Assembly (NCBI RefSeq): GCF_021391495.1
Contig: NZ_CP090063.1
Location: 6,262,001-6,326,000, forward strand
Origin: Amycolatopsis acidiphila
Lineage (GTDB): Bacteria > Actinomycetota > Actinomycetes > Mycobacteriales > Pseudonocardiaceae
DNA length: 64,000 bases
Direction: 5' to 3'
Of the stretch, positions 9,408 to 18,505 are shown piece by piece. Made by a program: the position numbers and the translations under genes. Position 1 is the stretch's first letter. The number at the start of each line of letters is the position of its first letter. The notes beneath the pieces are model-generated. The model searched no databases. It was not told the DNA's origin and worked only from the letters and a program-made list of their open reading frames with translations.

Positions 9408-9818
9408 ATGAGTCTGCTCGATCGAGTGCGTGACCTGCTGAGAAGGAGCTCCGAACCGGAGCTGACCCTCGACACGCCGGGACTGTCGGTGGTCGCGGAG
9501 GCCTTCGACATCGCCGAGGCGGACTCGGCTGTGCTGGCGAAATCACACCTTTGGGACGAGGGAAAACCGGCTGTGCTACGACACCACCTGACGCTGCCGG
9601 CGGACCGGGTCGCCGACGCCGGCCGCGTGCTGGCCCAGGATGGGTGGGAACTACGCACGGTGTCCGAATCGGGCGGGGCGGCGACGCTGCACGCACTGCG
9701 GGTCCAGCGGCTCGACGCGTTGCACTGCGCGCAGGAACGGTCCCGGATGGCCGGGCTGGCGCAGCGCCTCGGTGGCGACTCGCTCGGCTGGGACGCACTA
9801 CAGCCCGTCTGCTCTTAG
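9408..9818 (+). CDS. RraB-like small protein of unknown role, divergent from ctaE
   Basis: A 136-residue soluble protein. The pattern [26 protein letters not shown] followed by a helix and a closing [10 protein letters not shown] resembles the RNase E inhibitor RraB fold (an alpha-beta domain with a conserved acidic, GW-containing end); this is recognition by pattern only. A protein in the same place beside ctaE is common in actinobacteria. GTGAGGA precedes the ATG by six bases. The TAG stop at 9816-9818 is exactly at the left boundary of an IS element, so the coding sequence is complete but its native downstream sequence was displaced by about 1.06 kb. Regulation of RNA decay is possible but unproven. 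Confidence 0.8.
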   Translation: MSLLDRVRDLLRRSSEPELTLDTPGLSVVAEAFDIAEADSAVLAKSHLWDEGKPAVLRHHLTLPADRVADAGRVLAQDGWELRTVSESGGAATLHALRVQRLDALHCAQERSRMAGLAQRLGGDSLGWDALQPVCS

Positions 9819-9873
9819 AGCCTGTTGGTGGATGGTGTGGCCGGGACCTGAGCGTGTCGTGAGGGTATGAGGC

Positions 9874-9924
9874 GGGGCTCCTGGTAGATCGAGAAGTACC
9901 ACCAACTTGATCACCAGAAGCCCC
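9874..9924 (+). promoter_or_regulatory. Hairpin just upstream of the transposase start
   Basis: GGGGCT at 9874-9879 pairs with AGCCCC at 9919-9924, continued inwards by CTGG with CCAG and GATC with GATC. It ends three bases before the ATG at 9928 and so can hide the ribosome entry site in read-through mRNA. Confidence 0.5.
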
Positions 9925-9927
9925 AGG

Positions 9928-10863
9928 ATGTCTGTCTACCGTGTCGAGGCCGCGAAGGCCAGTTGCGGCGTGTCCGGTTGCGCGTGTCGTGACCGGCTAC
10001 GCCGGTATCCGTCCGATCTGACCGATGAGCAGTGGGAGGTGCTGGAACCGGAAGCACGGGCTGTCATGGCAGAGCTGCGCAAGAGCCCTGCGGGGGCGCC
10101 GATGCGCCATGACCTGCGGGCGGTGCTGGACGCGATCGGCTATCTGACCCGCTACGGCATCGAGTGGCGGGCGCTGCCGGCCGATTTTCCGCCCTGGTCG
10201 GCGGTGTACGCGTTCTTCCAACGCTGGAGTGAACGAGGACTGCCACACCGGCTGGCAGACCGGCTGCGGGGACGCATCCGGGTCGCGTGTGGCCGGGCCG
10301 AACTACCGACCGCGGCGGTCATCGACGCTCAGACCGTGCGTGGCGCCGACACCATGGCCGCCGAAAGTTGCGGGTACGACGCGGGGAAGAAGACCAAGGG
10401 CCGCAAGAGAAATATCGCCACCGATTGTCTCGGACTCGTGTTGATGGTCACCGTCACCTCCGCCGGTATGCAAGACCGCGACACCGCGTATCGCCTGCTG
10501 GCGTTGCTGCGTGAACACTTCTCCACCATCACTCTGGTCTGGGCCGACGGCGGCTACGCCGGACGCCTCGTCGTGTGGGCCAAAGCCGTGCTGCGCCTGA
10601 CGATCACCATCGTGAAACGCAGCGACGACATCAGAGGCTTCGTGGTGCTGCCCCGCAGATGGGTGGTGGAGCGGACGTTCGGCTGGCTGATCCGCCATCG
10701 ACGCCTGGTCCGAGACTACGAACGCCGACCAGAGCACCACGAAGCCATGGTGTGGTGGGCCACCGTCTCGATCATGACCCGCCGCCTGACCCGAGAACTG
10801 GCCGACACCCCTCCAGCACCACGCTGGGGCAAGCCCAGACCACCCGCCCTGACCCCAGCCTGA
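9928..10863 (+). CDS. IS5-family DDE transposase
   Basis: A 311-residue transposase. The N-terminus carries the [15 protein letters not shown] motif of the family, then an [16 protein letters not shown] helix region. Catalytic residues are D133 (VIDAQTV), D207 (WADGGYAG) and E248 ([10 protein letters not shown]), followed by the Y-(2)-R-(3)-K-like signature region [16 protein letters not shown]. No frameshift is seen. ATG 9928 is taken as start; a TTG at 9907 in the same frame is an alternative and there is no clear Shine-Dalgarno. The stop overlaps the first base of the right inverted repeat. Acts on the ends of its own element. Confidence 0.93.
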   Translation: MSVYRVEAAKASCGVSGCACRDRLRRYPSDLTDEQWEVLEPEARAVMAELRKSPAGAPMRHDLRAVLDAIGYLTRYGIEWRALPADFPPWSAVYAFFQRWSERGLPHRLADRLRGRIRVACGRAELPTAAVIDAQTVRGADTMAAESCGYDAGKKTKGRKRNIATDCLGLVLMVTVTSAGMQDRDTAYRLLALLREHFSTITLVWADGGYAGRLVVWAKAVLRLTITIVKRSDDIRGFVVLPRRWVVERTFGWLIRHRRLVRDYERRPEHHEAMVWWATVSIMTRRLTRELADTPPAPRWGKPRPPALTPA

Positions 10864-10951
10864 CCATCTACCAACAGGCTCTTAGTGAATTCGGGCACTG
10901 CGGATAGCATCTGAGACGTCACAACCTACTGACGAGGCCGGAGGCTTGATC

Positions 10952-11362
10952 GTGACCGAGCAGCCGATGCGGATCCTGGTGTTCAGCCACCGGGCGGAAG
11001 TCCGCGAGTCGATCATCAATGCCATCGGCCGCAGGCCGGCCACCGACCTCGGCCGGGTGGAGTACGTCGAGGCGACCGGTGTGGCCGACGTGCTGTCGGA
11101 GATGGACGAGGGCGGGCTGGACCTGGCGATCCTGGACGGCGAGGCGCAACCGACCGGCGGCATCGGGCTGTGCCGCCAGCTCAAGAACGAGATCCTCGAC
11201 TGCCCGCCGATCGTGGTCGCCGTGCGCCGCAAGGACGACCGCTGGCTGGCCAGCTGGTCGCAGGCCGACGCCGTGCTCGTGCACCCGCTCGACCCCCTGA
11301 CCGCGGCGGAGACCGTCGCGGAGGTGCTGCGGGGCCAGCGGGTCCCGTCGGTCCGCGCGTGA
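10952..11362 (+). CDS. Atypical response-regulator receiver protein upstream of trpD
   Basis: A 136-residue single-domain protein with the alternating strand-helix pattern of a CheY-like receiver: MRILVFSHRAEVR, then LDLAILDGEA with D62 at the phosphoacceptor place, then PPIVVAVRRKDD, then ADAVLVHPLDP. The acidic pair normally found after strand 1 is replaced by SHR and the conserved lysine of strand 5 by H, so phosphorylation is doubtful. GTG start at 10952 has GGAGG seven bases upstream. Its TGA overlaps the trpD GTG (GTGA), so it is coupled to tryptophan synthesis. Originally it followed the RraB-like gene directly; the IS now separates them. Confidence 0.85.
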   Translation: MTEQPMRILVFSHRAEVRESIINAIGRRPATDLGRVEYVEATGVADVLSEMDEGGLDLAILDGEAQPTGGIGLCRQLKNEILDCPPIVVAVRRKDDRWLASWSQADAVLVHPLDPLTAAETVAEVLRGQRVPSVRA

Positions 11363-12384
11363 CCGCACAGTCCTGGCCCCTGCTGCTCAACCGGCTCATC
11401 GAACGGGTCGACCTGTCCGAGCAGGACACGGCCTGGGCGATGGACCAGGTGATGTCCGGCGAGGCCACCCCCGCGCAGATCGGCGGCTTCGCCGTCGCGC
11501 TGCGCGCCAAGGGCGAGACGCCCGAGGAGATCTCCGGGATGGCCGCGGCGATGCTCGCGCACGCCAAGCGCGTGCACGTCGAGGGCCGCGCGGTGGACAT
11601 CGTCGGCACCGGCGGCGACCGGTCCGGCTCGGTCAACATCTCGACCATGGCCGCGCTCGTGGTCGCGAGCGCCGGGGCGCCGGTGGTCAAGCACGGCAAC
11701 CGGGCGGCCTCGTCGAAGTCCGGGGCCGCCGACGTGCTCGAAGCCCTCGGTGTCGCGATCGACCTGCCGCCCGAGGGCGTGCAGCGCTGCGTCGCCGAGC
11801 TCGGCATCGGGTTCTGCTTCGCGCCGGTGTTCCACCCGGCGTTCCGGCACGCCGGTCCCGCGCGCAGCCAGCTCGGGGTGCCGACCACGTTCAACCTGCT
11901 CGGCCCGCTGACCAACCCCGCGCAGCCGAGCGCCGGGCTCATCGGCTGCGCGTACCCGGACCGGACGGAGCTGCTGGCGCGGGTGTTCGCGCGCCGCGGC
12001 GCCACGGCGATGGTGGTGCGCGGGGACGACGGCCTCGACGAGATCACCACCACGACCACCAGCACGCTGTGGGTGGTGTCCGACGGCGAGGTCCGCGAGG
12101 AACACTTCGACCCGCAGACGCTGGGCATCGCCCGCTCGACCCCGGAGGACCTGCGCGGCGGCGACGCGGTGGCGAACGCCGAGGTCGTGCGGGAGCTGGT
12201 GACCGGAAAGCCGGGCCCGGTGCGCGACGCCGTGCTGCTGAACGCCGCCGGCGCGCTCGCCGCGCACGCGGGCTTCTCCGGCTCCCTGACCGACGATCTG
12301 ACGGTCGCGCTGGCCCGTGCCGCCGAAGCGGTCGACTCCGGCGCGGCCGCGGACCTGCTGGGCCGCTGGGCCGCCTTCCGCTGA
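11359..12384 (+). CDS. trpD: Anthranilate phosphoribosyltransferase
   Basis: A 341-residue enzyme that joins anthranilate and PRPP in tryptophan synthesis. The PRPP site GTGGDRSGSVNIST (from about residue 79), the KHGNRAASSKSGAADVLEALG block and the RSQLGVPTTFNLLGPLTNP segment are all present, and length is normal for the family. GTG start overlaps the stop of the receiver gene. No other trp genes are nearby, as in M. tuberculosis where trpD also stands alone near ctaE. A strong terminator follows at 12397. Confidence 0.96.
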   Translation: MTAQSWPLLLNRLIERVDLSEQDTAWAMDQVMSGEATPAQIGGFAVALRAKGETPEEISGMAAAMLAHAKRVHVEGRAVDIVGTGGDRSGSVNISTMAALVVASAGAPVVKHGNRAASSKSGAADVLEALGVAIDLPPEGVQRCVAELGIGFCFAPVFHPAFRHAGPARSQLGVPTTFNLLGPLTNPAQPSAGLIGCAYPDRTELLARVFARRGATAMVVRGDDGLDEITTTTTSTLWVVSDGEVREEHFDPQTLGIARSTPEDLRGGDAVANAEVVRELVTGKPGPVRDAVLLNAAGALAAHAGFSGSLTDDLTVALARAAEAVDSGAAADLLGRWAAFR

Positions 12385-12396
12385 GGCCCGGACACA

Positions 12397-12441
12397 CGCA
12401 GAAGGGCGCCTCCCCCGGACTCAGGGAGGCGCCCTTCTGCG
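12397..12441. terminator. Bidirectional hairpin terminator between trpD and ctaF
   Basis: An 18-bp perfect stem (12397-12414 with 12424-12441) with a nine-base loop between convergent genes. Confidence 0.87.
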
Positions 12442-12453
12442 GTTGCCGAAGGC

Positions 12454-12873
12454 CTACTCGTGGTTCGGGCCCGTGTGGTACTCGAACACCAGGCCGCCCA
12501 CGGTGACGAGGATCAGCACGACCGCGATCACCAGCAGCCAGATGTGGAAGAACGCCATCGCCAGTCCCGCCGTCGCCGCGGAGCCCGCCATCGCGATGGG
12601 CCAGTAGCTGCCCGGGCTGAAGAAGCCCAGCTCACCCGCGCCGTCGCTGATCTCGGCGTCCTCGCGGTCCTCGGGCCGGGCTTCGATACGGCGTGAGATG
12701 AACCGCATGTAGCTGCCCGCGAGGAGCGAGAGCCCGCCGGTCAGGATCAACGCGACCAGGCCGACCGGCTCGACTCCGTAGCCGCTCCAGTAGTACGTGG
12801 TCACGCCGTAGACGATCGCGATGAAGAACGCAAACACCGTGACCAGATCGAAAATCCGGGCTTCGACCTTCAT
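12454..12873 (-). CDS. ctaF: Cytochrome c oxidase subunit IV, actinobacterial type
   Basis: A 139-residue membrane protein with four predicted helices in two pairs (about 8-27, 37-55, 91-108 and 111-130), separated by a charged loop (SRRIEARPEDREDAE). This is the actinobacteria-specific fourth subunit of the aa3 oxidase. It begins 28 bases after the ctaC stop and is cotranscribed with it. It surrounds the catalytic CtaD subunit in the bcc-aa3 supercomplex. Confidence 0.93.
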   Translation of the reverse strand: MKVEARIFDLVTVFAFFIAIVYGVTTYYWSGYGVEPVGLVALILTGGLSLLAGSYMRFISRRIEARPEDREDAEISDGAGELGFFSPGSYWPIAMAGSAATAGLAMAFFHIWLLVIAVVLILVTVGGLVFEYHTGPNHE

Positions 12874-12901
12874 GAAGCTGTCCTTACTCCTGTGTCCGGC
12901 G

Positions 12902-13798
12902 TCAGCGCGCTGTGCGGTCGGTGTTGAACGGCTGCGTGGTGACCGCGCGCGGGGCGCACAACTCGCCGCAGTTCATCGCGCTCAGCGCCTCGGCCGCGGT
13001 GTTGGGCACCCCGGTCGCCGGGTTGATCTGCGTCCGCAACTGAATGTACTGCTGGTACAGGTTGTCCGGCAGCGCACGGACTTCGAAGTTCATCATCGAG
13101 TGGTAGGTGCCGCACAGTTCCGCACACCGGCCGACGAACGAACCCGTGCTGTCGATCGTGTTCTGGAACGACGAGTCCTGGTTGTTCTTCTCCGGGTACG
13201 GGAAGACGTCGCGCTTGAAGTGGAACTCCGGCACCCAGAAGGAGTGGATGACGTCGGTCGAGCGCAGGTTGTACTGGATCGTCTTGCCGGTCGGCAGCAC
13301 CAGCAGCGGGATCTCGGTCGAGCTGCCGACGGTGCGGATCATCTGGCCGGTCGCGTCCTTGGCCTCGTTCGGGTAGTCGAACTCCCAGTTCCACTGGAAC
13401 GCGACGACGTTGACCGTGACGTCGGGATTCGGCTTCTTGTCCAGCACCTGACTCTCGGTGGTCGCGGTGAAGAAGAACAGCACGCAGACCATGATCAGCG
13501 GCGTGATGACGCAGAAGAGCTCCAGCGGCACGTTGTACTGGAACTGGCGTGGCAGGTCCGTCGGGTCCTGGTTCTTCTTCTTGCGGTGGAATGCCGACGC
13601 CCAGAAGATCAGGCCCCAGACGATGACGCCGACGACGAGCGCGGCGATCACGGACCAGGTCCACAGCCAGCGCATCTTGTCGGCCTGCTCGGTGACACCC
13701 ACCGGCCAGCCGAAGCGCAGCACCTCGTCACCGGAGCACCCGGTCGCAAGCAGGGCAACGAGCCCGGCCAGCGCGGCGACCTTACCGACCCTCTTCAA
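12902..13798 (-). CDS. ctaC: Cytochrome c oxidase subunit II (lipoprotein, CuA site)
   Basis: A 298-residue protein. The N-terminus is a lipoprotein signal with the lipobox cysteine at C21 (LLATGC), followed by two membrane helices (about 44-68 and 93-111) and a cupredoxin domain. CuA ligands are H185 (HSFWVPEF), C225 and C229 (CAELC), H233 and M236. A second C-x-E-L-C motif appears at C277-C281 near the C-terminus. The start is a TTG at 13798, chosen because GAGGAGG sits six bases upstream and it begins the signal peptide properly; no ATG or GTG fits. First gene of ctaC-ctaF, divergent from asnB. Confidence 0.93.
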   Translation of the reverse strand: MKRVGKVAALAGLVALLATGCSGDEVLRFGWPVGVTEQADKMRWLWTWSVIAALVVGVIVWGLIFWASAFHRKKKNQDPTDLPRQFQYNVPLELFCVITPLIMVCVLFFFTATTESQVLDKKPNPDVTVNVVAFQWNWEFDYPNEAKDATGQMIRTVGSSTEIPLLVLPTGKTIQYNLRSTDVIHSFWVPEFHFKRDVFPYPEKNNQDSSFQNTIDSTGSFVGRCAELCGTYHSMMNFEVRALPDNLYQQYIQLRTQINPATGVPNTAAEALSAMNCGELCAPRAVTTQPFNTDRTAR

Positions 13799-13946
13799 CC
13801 CAGGCCTCCTCGAATTCTCATGTGACAGCCGGAGCCTAGCCGAGTTGCCAGGTCCCGCTTGGCAAGGGGTAACCGTTCGGGGCAACTCCACCCGGCATAC
13901 TGGCGTCCACTTATCCGGCTTGAGACCTAGAGGTGTGTGAGTAGAC

Positions 13947-15881
13947 GTGTGCGGCCTGCTCGGACTGGTCTGTCCCAGTGAGAACGAAGCGGCGAAAGCC
14001 CGCGACTCGGTCGGGGCGGCCCTGCGCTGCCAGCGGCATCGCGGTCCCGACGAGACCGACACCTGGGCGGATGCCGAGGTCGTCTACGGGTTCAACCGGC
14101 TGGCGTTCATCGACGTCGAGCACGCCCACCAGCCGCTGGTGTGGGGTCCGCCGGAGGCGCCACAGCGCTACACGCTGAACTTCAACGGCGAGATCTACAA
14201 CTACCGCGAGCTGCGCGAGCAGCTGGTCGCGGAGCACGATGCGAAATTCGCCACAGAGGGCGACGGCGAGGCGATCGTCGCCGCCTTCCACTACTGGGGC
14301 CCCGGCGCGGTCAGCCGGCTGCGCGGGATGTTCGCGTTCCTGCTGTGGGACGCGCAGGAGAAGGTGCTGCACGGCGCGCGCGACCCGTTCGGCATCAAGC
14401 CGCTGTACTACTCGGCGGGCCCCGGCGGTACGGCGTTCTCCAGCGAGAAGAAGAGCCTCCTGGAACTGTCGGACGTGCTCGACGTGCCCGCCGAGCTCGA
14501 CACGGTCGCGCTGCAGCACTACCTGACCCTGCAGTACGTGCCCGAGCCGGAGTCGCTGCACGCGGGTGTCCGGCGGATCGAGTCCGGCACCTCGTTCACC
14601 GTCTCCCCCGGCGGCCGGCTGAAGCAGGAGCGCTACTTCTTCCCGCAGTTCACCGCCCGCCCGGTGACCACCGACGTCGAGGCGAGCGACCTGCACAAGC
14701 GGATCGCCGATGTGATGCGCGACTCGGTCGCCAAGCACATGATCGCCGACCCGGACATCACGGTCGGCGCGTTCCTCTCCGGCGGGATCGACTCCACCGC
14801 GATCGCGGCGCTGGCCAAGGAGCAGAACCCGAACCTCATCGCGTTCACCACCGGCTTCGACCGCGAGGGCTACTCCGAGGTCGACGTCGCCGCCGAGTCC
14901 GCGGCCGCGATCGGGGTCAGGCACGTCGTCCGGACGGTCACCGCCGACGAGATGATGGACGTGCTGCCGCTCATCGTGTGGTACCTCGACGACCCGGTCG
15001 CCGACCCCGCGCTCGTGCCGCTGTGGTTCATCGCCCGCGAGGCCCGCAAGCACGTCAAGGCGGTGCTGTCGGGCGAGGGCTCCGACGAGCTGTTCGGCGG
15101 CTACACCATCTACAAGGAGCCGATCTCGCTCGCGCCGTTCGAGAGGGTGCCGGGTGGCGTGCGCAAGCTGCTGGGCAAGGTGTCCGAGCGCATCCCGGAG
15201 GGCACCCGCGGCAAGGACCTGCTGCGCCGAGGCGCGCTCACGATGGAGGAGCGCTACTACGGCAACGCCCGGATCTTCCGCGACGACCAGCTGCGCCGGG
15301 TGCTGCGCGACTACGTCGAGGGTGTCGGGCACCGCGACGTCACGGCCGAGCACTACCGCACGTCGGCGGGCTGGGACCCGGTGGCGCGCATGCAGCACGT
15401 CGACCTGTTCACCTGGCTGCGCGGGGACATCCTGGTCAAGGCGGACAAGATGACCATGGCGAACTCGCTGGAGCTGCGGGTGCCGTTCCTCGACGCCGAG
15501 GTGTTCAAGGTCGCGGCCGGCATCCCGCTGGACCAGAAGGTGACGAAGGAGACCACGAAGTACGCGCTGCGCCGGGCGCTGGACGGCATCGTGCCCGCGC
15601 ACGTGCTCAACCGCCGCAAGCTGGGCTTCCCGGTGCCGATCAAGCACTGGCTGCGCGCGGAGATGTACGACTGGGCCCGCGGCATCATCAACGACTCGAA
15701 GACCGACGCGCTGCTGGACAAGCAGGCCGTGCTGCGGCTGCTGGACGAGCACCGGTCGGGCACGCTCGATCACAGCCGCCGGATCTGGGCGCTGCTGGTG
15801 TTCATGCTCTGGCACGGCATCTTCGTCGAGCACCGCATCAAGCCGGAGATCCCCGAGCCCGCGTACCCGGTCAAGATCTGA
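13947..15881 (+). CDS. asnB: Glutamine-hydrolysing asparagine synthetase
   Basis: A 644-residue class II amidotransferase. Removal of Met exposes C2 (MCGLLGLV), the N-terminal nucleophile for glutamine hydrolysis; RCQRHRGPDETDTW and NFNGEIYNYRELR complete the glutaminase site. The synthetase half has the PP-loop SGGIDSTA (from about residue 278). The GTG start is fixed by the nucleophile. The gene is divergent from ctaC, the order seen in mycobacteria. AsnB-type proteins also amidate cell-wall precursors in some actinobacteria, so asparagine may not be the only product. Confidence 0.95.
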   Translation: MCGLLGLVCPSENEAAKARDSVGAALRCQRHRGPDETDTWADAEVVYGFNRLAFIDVEHAHQPLVWGPPEAPQRYTLNFNGEIYNYRELREQLVAEHDAKFATEGDGEAIVAAFHYWGPGAVSRLRGMFAFLLWDAQEKVLHGARDPFGIKPLYYSAGPGGTAFSSEKKSLLELSDVLDVPAELDTVALQHYLTLQYVPEPESLHAGVRRIESGTSFTVSPGGRLKQERYFFPQFTARPVTTDVEASDLHKRIADVMRDSVAKHMIADPDITVGAFLSGGIDSTAIAALAKEQNPNLIAFTTGFDREGYSEVDVAAESAAAIGVRHVVRTVTADEMMDVLPLIVWYLDDPVADPALVPLWFIAREARKHVKAVLSGEGSDELFGGYTIYKEPISLAPFERVPGGVRKLLGKVSERIPEGTRGKDLLRRGALTMEERYYGNARIFRDDQLRRVLRDYVEGVGHRDVTAEHYRTSAGWDPVARMQHVDLFTWLRGDILVKADKMTMANSLELRVPFLDAEVFKVAAGIPLDQKVTKETTKYALRRALDGIVPAHVLNRRKLGFPVPIKHWLRAEMYDWARGIINDSKTDALLDKQAVLRLLDEHRSGTLDHSRRIWALLVFMLWHGIFVEHRIKPEIPEPAYPVKI

Positions 15882-15887
15882 CCCCGG

Positions 15888-15927
15888 ACACACCGAAGGC
15901 CCCCTCCGCGGAGGGGGCCTTCGGTGT
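15888..15927. terminator. Perfect 40-bp palindrome terminator between asnB and the PfkB-family kinase
   Basis: Left and right halves of 20 bases are exact reverse complements with no spacer, lying between two convergent stop codons. Confidence 0.87.
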
Positions 15928-15929
15928 CG

Positions 15930-16958
<1,029 letters not shown>

Positions 16959-17036
16959 TTAGCCCGTCAGAGGTAATTCGCCGCCGCGCTTCGACACTAC
17001 CGTTTAGTAGGGCTGTCGTGCCGGGGACAGGCGTCT

Positions 17037-17042
17037 TAGCGT
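17037..17042 (+). promoter_or_regulatory. -10 element (TAGCGT) for a small ORF, leaderless
   Basis: TAGCGT ends seven bases before the GTG at 17050, the same geometry as at many known genes in the window. Confidence 0.4.
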
Positions 17043-17049
17043 CGCCGGT

Positions 17050-17223
17050 GTGAACGCAGCGACCGAACCCGAAACACTCGCCGAGCTGATCAGCGACTGC
17101 GCGGACATCCCCGCCGGTCTCCGCGAGCGGCGGCCCTCCGCCCCCACGCCGCCGGCCCCACGGGGCTGGGCGGTCGACGAGGCGTGTCACTCCCAGGTCG
17201 CCGACCTGGACGACTACGCCTGA
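17050..17223 (+). CDS. Possible 57-residue protein of unknown function
   Basis: A short frame between the kinase gene and erpA. It starts at GTG 17050, seven bases after a TAGCGT -10 element, and stops just before a hairpin terminator, which makes a complete small transcription unit. The predicted product is acidic at its N-terminus (NAATEPETLAELISDC), has a proline-rich middle and ends with a DEACHSQVADLDDYA tail; it has two cysteines and no membrane helix. I recognise no family. It could be a true small protein or the remnant of a longer gene. Confidence 0.45.
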   Translation: MNAATEPETLAELISDCADIPAGLRERRPSAPTPPAPRGWAVDEACHSQVADLDDYA

Positions 17224-17250
17224 CCCCGGACCAACTGACAGCACAGAAAA

Positions 17251-17287
17251 CGGGCGCGGACCACGTGCAGAACGTGGCCCGCGCCCG
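17251..17287. terminator. Hairpin terminator between the small ORF and erpA
   Basis: A 16-bp stem with one mismatch (17251-17266 with 17272-17287) and a five-base loop. Confidence 0.82.
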
Positions 17288-17311
17288 CCCATGTCAGCGG
17301 TGCGCGCGGAC

Positions 17312-17677
17312 TCAGTGGAACGAGTCGCCGCAGGCGCAGGAACCCGTGGCGTTCGGGTTGTCGATGGTGAAGCCCTGCTTCTCGATCGAGTCGACGAAGT
17401 CGATGACAGCGTCCTGCACGTACGGGGCGCTCATCCGGTCCACGGCGACGCGCAGGCCGCCGAAGTCGCGGAACAGGTCGCCGTCGAGCTCGCGCTCGTC
17501 GAAGAACAGCTGGTAGCGCAGGCCGGCGCAGCCACCGGGCTGGACGGCGATGCGCAGGTGCATGTCGTCGCGGCCCTCCTGCTCCAGCAGGGCCTTCGCC
17601 TTCGCAGCGGCCGTGTCGGTCAAGGTCACGCCGTGGGTGGCCTCGGTCTGCGGGGCGCCGGTCTCAGCGGTCGTCAT
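17312..17677 (-). CDS. erpA: Iron-sulfur cluster insertion protein, A-type carrier
   Basis: A 121-residue HesB/IscA-type protein. The three conserved cysteines that hold the cluster are C50 (GGCAGLRY), C114 and C116 (SCACGDSF). A 15-residue polar N-terminal extension precedes the domain. ErpA-type carriers deliver 4Fe-4S clusters to targets such as LipA and the Rieske/aconitase class; lipA lies 17 kb away. GGGAGAGCC precedes the ATG. The M. tuberculosis counterpart is Rv2204c in the same neighbourhood. Confidence 0.93.
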   Translation of the reverse strand: MTTAETGAPQTEATHGVTLTDTAAAKAKALLEQEGRDDMHLRIAVQPGGCAGLRYQLFFDERELDGDLFRDFGGLRVAVDRMSAPYVQDAVIDFVDSIEKQGFTIDNPNATGSCACGDSFH

Positions 17678-17827
17678 GGCTCTCCCTCAGGGTGTTGCTC
17701 TGTGGCGGGTACGGATGCCTCCTGCAACCAGTCAACATCGGCCGTGCCCGTTCTGTTCCACGCCGGGGCGTTCATTTCATGGTCGCATATCTCGCGACCG
17801 GGCGAACACCTGCGCGGGGGTGTGGAA

Positions 17828-17833
17828 TATCCT
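17828..17833 (+). promoter_or_regulatory. -10 element (TATCCT) for the DUF3043 gene, leaderless
   Basis: TATCCT ends six bases before the GTG at 17840. Confidence 0.58.
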
Positions 17834-17839
17834 GCTCGG

Positions 17840-18496
17840 GTGAGGTTCTTACGCCGAAGTGGCACTACCACCGAAGACAGCCCCGAGATCGAGGCCGCCG
17901 AGGTGGCCGAAAGCGTCGAATCTCACACCCGCGGGTACACGCCCGCGAAGGGCAAGCCGACGCCGAAGCGCCGCGAGGCCGAGGGCAAGCGCCGGGCGCC
18001 GCTCGGCCCGCCACCGAAGACCACCCGGGACGCGATGCGGCGCAACCGTGAGCTGCGCAAGGCGAACCCGAAGTCGAAGGAAGAGCTGCGGGCGTCCCGC
18101 AAGGAGCGCCAGGAGCGGATGGCCGCGGGTGACGAGCGTTACCTGCTGCCGCGCGACAAGGGCCCGGTCAAGGCCTATGTGCGTGACCTTGTCGACTCGC
18201 GGCGCAACCTGACCGGGCTGTTCATGCCGCTGGCGGTGCTCGTCCTGATCGCGATGATCGTGCCGTTCCCGCTGATGCAGCAGTACGCGACGCTGGTGTG
18301 CACCGTGCTGCTGCTGGCGATGGTCGTGGAGGGCTTCTTCACCGGGCGCCGGGTCGGGCGGCTGGCGCGGGAGAAGTTCCCGAAGGAGACGTTCAACGGC
18401 CGGTCGATCGGCTGGTACGCGTTCGTCCGGTCGAGCCAGGTCCGCAAGCTGCGGATGCCCAAGCCCCGCGTCAAGCCGGGCGACGTCATCACCTGA
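17840..18496 (+). CDS. DUF3043 membrane protein
   Basis: A 218-residue protein. The first 120 residues are highly charged, with K/R- and E-rich segments (GYTPAKGKPTPKRREAEGKRR, NPKSKEELRASRKERQERM), followed by RDKGPVKAYVRDLVDSRRNL, the most conserved motif of DUF3043. Two membrane helices follow (about 140-158 and 162-180), and a cytoplasmic tail. Found next to erpA and cobT in many actinobacteria (Rv2206 in M. tuberculosis). Function unknown. The GTG start is set by the leaderless -10 at 17828. Confidence 0.9.
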   Translation: MRFLRRSGTTTEDSPEIEAAEVAESVESHTRGYTPAKGKPTPKRREAEGKRRAPLGPPPKTTRDAMRRNRELRKANPKSKEELRASRKERQERMAAGDERYLLPRDKGPVKAYVRDLVDSRRNLTGLFMPLAVLVLIAMIVPFPLMQQYATLVCTVLLLAMVVEGFFTGRRVGRLAREKFPKETFNGRSIGWYAFVRSSQVRKLRMPKPRVKPGDVIT

Positions 18497-18505
18497 GGCA
18501 GGCCG

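Larger units (their letters stand above)
9818..10881 (+). mobile_element. IS5-family (IS1031-like group) insertion sequence, complete
   Basis: A 1064-bp element bounded by 19-bp terminal inverted repeats, 9818-9836 and 10863-10881, that match at 18 of 19 positions (GAGCCTGTTGGTRGATGGT). It encodes one intact DDE transposase. The flanking target duplication reads TTA (9815-9817 and 10882-10884), which fits the TNA rule of IS1031-type elements; because the ends are G and C, a CTTAG duplication with an element two bases shorter is equally consistent. Removing the element restores a continuous sequence between the RraB-like gene and the receiver gene. Intact ends and reading frame suggest a recent insertion. 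Confidence 0.93.

Noticed and set aside
7828..9798. 656-codon version of qcrC
   Set aside because: The upstream part reads through ctaE in another frame; the true protein starts at 8646 just before its membrane helix.
10882..10951. Trp leader peptide or attenuator before the receiver-trpD pair
   Set aside because: No run of Trp codons and no alternative hairpins in the 70 bases between the IS and the start codon.
17781..17799. GGTCGC...GCGACC inverted repeat between erpA and the DUF3043 gene
   Set aside because: Six-base arms in such GC-rich DNA are expected by chance and it has no clear positional meaning.
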